6,500 nucleotides of DNA from Thermoplasmata archaeon (lineage in GTDB: Archaea > Thermoplasmatota > Thermoplasmata > Thermoplasmatales > GCA-001856825): positions 1 to 6,500 of the forward strand of contig JAJYUV010000056.1 in the NCBI GenBank assembly GCA_021792355.1, written 5' to 3'. The notes below the pieces were generated by a model that worked only from the letters and a program-made list of their open reading frames with translations, did not search any database and was not told where the DNA came from. Shown here in pieces: positions 4,865 through 6,500 of this stretch; position 1 is the first letter of the stretch; each line of letters opens with the position of its first letter. The translations under genes were made by a program, and so were the position numbers.

Positions 4865-6019
4865 ATGATTACCGAAAGAGAAGAGTCACTTAAAATGATA
4901 AGGGAAACCGTTAGGGAGTTCTCTCGTAAGGAACTTGGGCCGATCAGTTCAAAGGTGGATGAAGATGATTACTTCCCACTGGAACTGTTCAGGAAGCTAG
5001 GAAGTCTTGGTTTTCTCGGAATAACCGTCCCAGAAAAATATGGTGGCTCTGGTCTTGATTATGAGGCACAGGCCGTTGTCATAGAGGAGCTGGGCTATGA
5101 ATCTGCATCTTTTTCCTTATCTTACGGAGCACACAGTAATCTCGTTGTTGATTCCATCTATCGTAACGGGTCGGAATATATCAGGAGAACTTTCCTCCCA
5201 AAGCTTTGCAACGGGGATATGATCGCATCCCTCTGCCTGACGGAACCTGGATCTGGATCCGATGCTCTTGCCATGAAAACACATGCAAGAAAGGAAGGGG
5301 ATCACTTCATTCTTGACGGAAGTAAGACACTTATTACAAACGCCCCTTACGCCGATCTTATGCTTGTGTACGCAATGACCGGCGAATCTTATACGGCATT
5401 TGTTGTCCTGAACAGCGACAAGGGTGTATCGAAGGGTAAGAAATTCTCGAAGATGGGAATGCGCGGGTCTCCTACAGGAGAGATTTACTTTGACCATGTG
5501 GAATTGCCTGCTGATCGTGTACTGGGAAAAGAGGGAGACGGAAAAGAGATAATACTTAGCGGATTGAATGCAGAGAGAGTTATCCTGTCTTTCATTTTCG
5601 TAGGTCTGGCAAGGAAAGCACTTGAAGCTTCGCTAAAATATTCAATGGAGAGAAAGCAGTTCGGCAAGAGCATATCGGAATTTGAGCTGATTGAGGAAAA
5701 GTTATCCAATATGTATACAAGATACCAGGCAAGCAGGCTTCTCTGTGAAAAGGCACTCATAGAAATTCAGAATGACAGGATGAACGCAATAGATTCGGCT
5801 GCTTCGATTCTCTACACAGCAGAATCTGCTGAATATATAGCAAGGGAAGCACTGCAGATCCACGGTGGTTATGGTTATGTCAAGGATTTTGGCATCGAGC
5901 GCCTGCTCAGAGATGCGATACTGGGGCAGATTGGAGCAGGCACGACAGAGATAAGGAAACACCTGGTGGCTTCGAATCTGGTAAAATATTTCAGGAAAAA
6001 CAAGAGTCTTCCAAAATGA
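4865..6019 (+). CDS. Acyl-CoA dehydrogenase, isovaleryl-CoA-dehydrogenase-like
   Basis: FAD enzyme that makes the alpha-beta double bond in an acyl-CoA and passes electrons to ETF. Numbering from ATG 4865 (384 residues, usual family length): N-terminal helical domain with VPEKYGGSGL (55-64); first signature CLTEPGSGSDALAM (124-137); beta domain with LDGSKTLITNA; RKQFGK (263-268); second signature QIHGGYGYVKDFGIERLLRD (331-350). In short- and medium-chain enzymes the catalytic Glu is in an IYEGT segment; here that segment reads IGAGTTEIR (356-364), with Ala in its place. Isovaleryl-CoA dehydrogenase shows the same change and uses a Glu in SGLDLER instead; the equivalent here is SGLNAER with E237. 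So I infer an active, branched-chain-type enzyme, perhaps in leucine catabolism. The exact substrate is uncertain. Its TGA overlaps the nmd3 ATG (ATGA). Confidence 0.92.
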   Translation: MITEREESLKMIRETVREFSRKELGPISSKVDEDDYFPLELFRKLGSLGFLGITVPEKYGGSGLDYEAQAVVIEELGYESASFSLSYGAHSNLVVDSIYRNGSEYIRRTFLPKLCNGDMIASLCLTEPGSGSDALAMKTHARKEGDHFILDGSKTLITNAPYADLMLVYAMTGESYTAFVVLNSDKGVSKGKKFSKMGMRGSPTGEIYFDHVELPADRVLGKEGDGKEIILSGLNAERVILSFIFVGLARKALEASLKYSMERKQFGKSISEFELIEEKLSNMYTRYQASRLLCEKALIEIQNDRMNAIDSAASILYTAESAEYIAREALQIHGGYGYVKDFGIERLLRDAILGQIGAGTTEIRKHLVASNLVKYFRKNKSLPK

Positions 6020-6500
6020 ATATCAAATGCATAAAGTGCGGAAAAAGGGATGCTGTATCAATGGGCCTGTGTGAGGATTGCATGACTCAGGTCCTGATGC
6101 TGAAGGTACAGCCAATGCAGTTGACAACCTGCAGGAAATGCCATGGCGTAATGGTTGGAAAGCACTGGATATATAATTTTTCACCTAAAGATGCCGACTC
6201 GATGGCAAAAAAATCAGTTACAATAAATGAGTCTAAATTTGAACTTGATACCGTTACTCTTATAGATCTGTCCTTGGAGAAAGAGACGGCAAAGGGACTC
6301 GTTTCATATTCAGGCAGCGACGGGGTCCATGGAGAACAGGTTGTTGACATACCCATCTCAACAGGCAGCATCAGTTGCCCGAGATGCAATAAGATTTCCG
6401 GTTCTTCTTACGAGGCAATCGTCCAGATTCGCCCAGCCTCTGGAAAAATTTCCCAGATCTTCGAGCAGGCACTTGCCTCTACTGTCGATTTTGCAAACAA
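6016..6500 (+). CDS. NMD3-family ribosome biogenesis protein (N-terminal part; runs off right edge)
   Basis: I translated 161 codons from the ATG at 6016. NMD3 binds the large ribosomal subunit; in eukaryotes it is the 60S export adaptor, and in archaea it is thought to act in late subunit maturation. The N-terminal zinc-binding region shows CxxC pairs C5/C8, C19/C22 and C39/C42, and a later C121/C124 pair in SCPRCNKISGSSYEAIVQIR, a pattern diagnostic for NMD3. The segment GKHWIYNF after the third pair also fits. The start overlaps the acyl-CoA dehydrogenase stop as ATGA with no clear SD, so translation probably depends on the upstream gene. The rest of the protein, about half or more, is outside the window. 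Confidence 0.85.
   Translation, partial: MNIKCIKCGKRDAVSMGLCEDCMTQVLMLKVQPMQLTTCRKCHGVMVGKHWIYNFSPKDADSMAKKSVTINESKFELDTVTLIDLSLEKETAKGLVSYSGSDGVHGEQVVDIPISTGSISCPRCNKISGSSYEAIVQIRPASGKISQIFEQALASTVDFAN

Noticed and set aside
5117..5497. 126-codon open frame antisense to the acyl-CoA dehydrogenase.
   Set aside because: Same reason: opposite a well-conserved coding region, no initiation signals, no recognisable motif.
6087..6389. 100-codon minus-strand frame opposite nmd3.
   Set aside because: The plus strand here encodes NMD3 with conserved CxxC pairs; the antisense frame is a shadow.

Overview
The window looks like a piece of a euryarchaeal chromosome, most likely from the Thermoplasmata (Thermoplasma/Ferroplasma/Cuniculiplasma-like). 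The evidence is an archaeal-type DnaG, a LonB-type AAA+ ATPase, an NMD3 homologue, archaeal TATA boxes, and several genes whose start codon lies about 28 bp from a TATA-box centre, as expected for leaderless transcripts. The lineage is my inference from how the proteins read; no database search was possible. I see no rRNA, tRNA, CRISPR array or insertion sequence.

Layout. (1) Bases 1-377, minus strand: N-terminal third of SufC, the ATPase of the SUF iron-sulfur cluster assembly system; the gene runs off the left edge. (2) Bases 378-475: a compact divergent promoter region with two TATA boxes and a short inverted repeat between them. (3) Bases 476-1150, plus strand: a SufR-like winged-helix regulator with three C-terminal cysteines suited to holding an Fe-S cluster, so it probably controls suf. 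(4) Bases 1151-1407: spacer with a TATA box and a possible 30-codon leaderless ORF that overlaps the next gene by ATGA. (5) Bases 1408-1701, plus: pterin-4a-carbinolamine dehydratase (PCD/DCoH). It converges on and overlaps by 12 bp (6) an operon on the minus strand made of dnaG (3171-4505) followed, with a 19-bp overlap, by a LonB-like AAA+ ATPase (1690-3189). That ATPase carries a zinc ribbon and lacks the Lon protease domain. (7) Bases 4515-4864: a 350-bp divergent intergenic region with a perfect hairpin, two direct-repeat pairs and promoter elements. (8) Bases 4865-6019, plus: an isovaleryl-CoA-dehydrogenase-like acyl-CoA dehydrogenase. It overlaps by ATGA (9) nmd3 (6016 to the right edge), a ribosomal large-subunit biogenesis protein.

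How the genes fit together. The left part is a Fe-S homeostasis module: sensor-regulator and assembly ATPase share one control region. The middle is an information-processing operon. Archaeal DnaG is a TOPRIM protein linked to priming and to the RNA-degrading exosome, and here it is translationally coupled to a protease-less Lon-type motor. This pair is the most interesting item in the window. The right part couples acyl-CoA oxidation to a ribosome assembly factor, probably only as a co-transcription arrangement.
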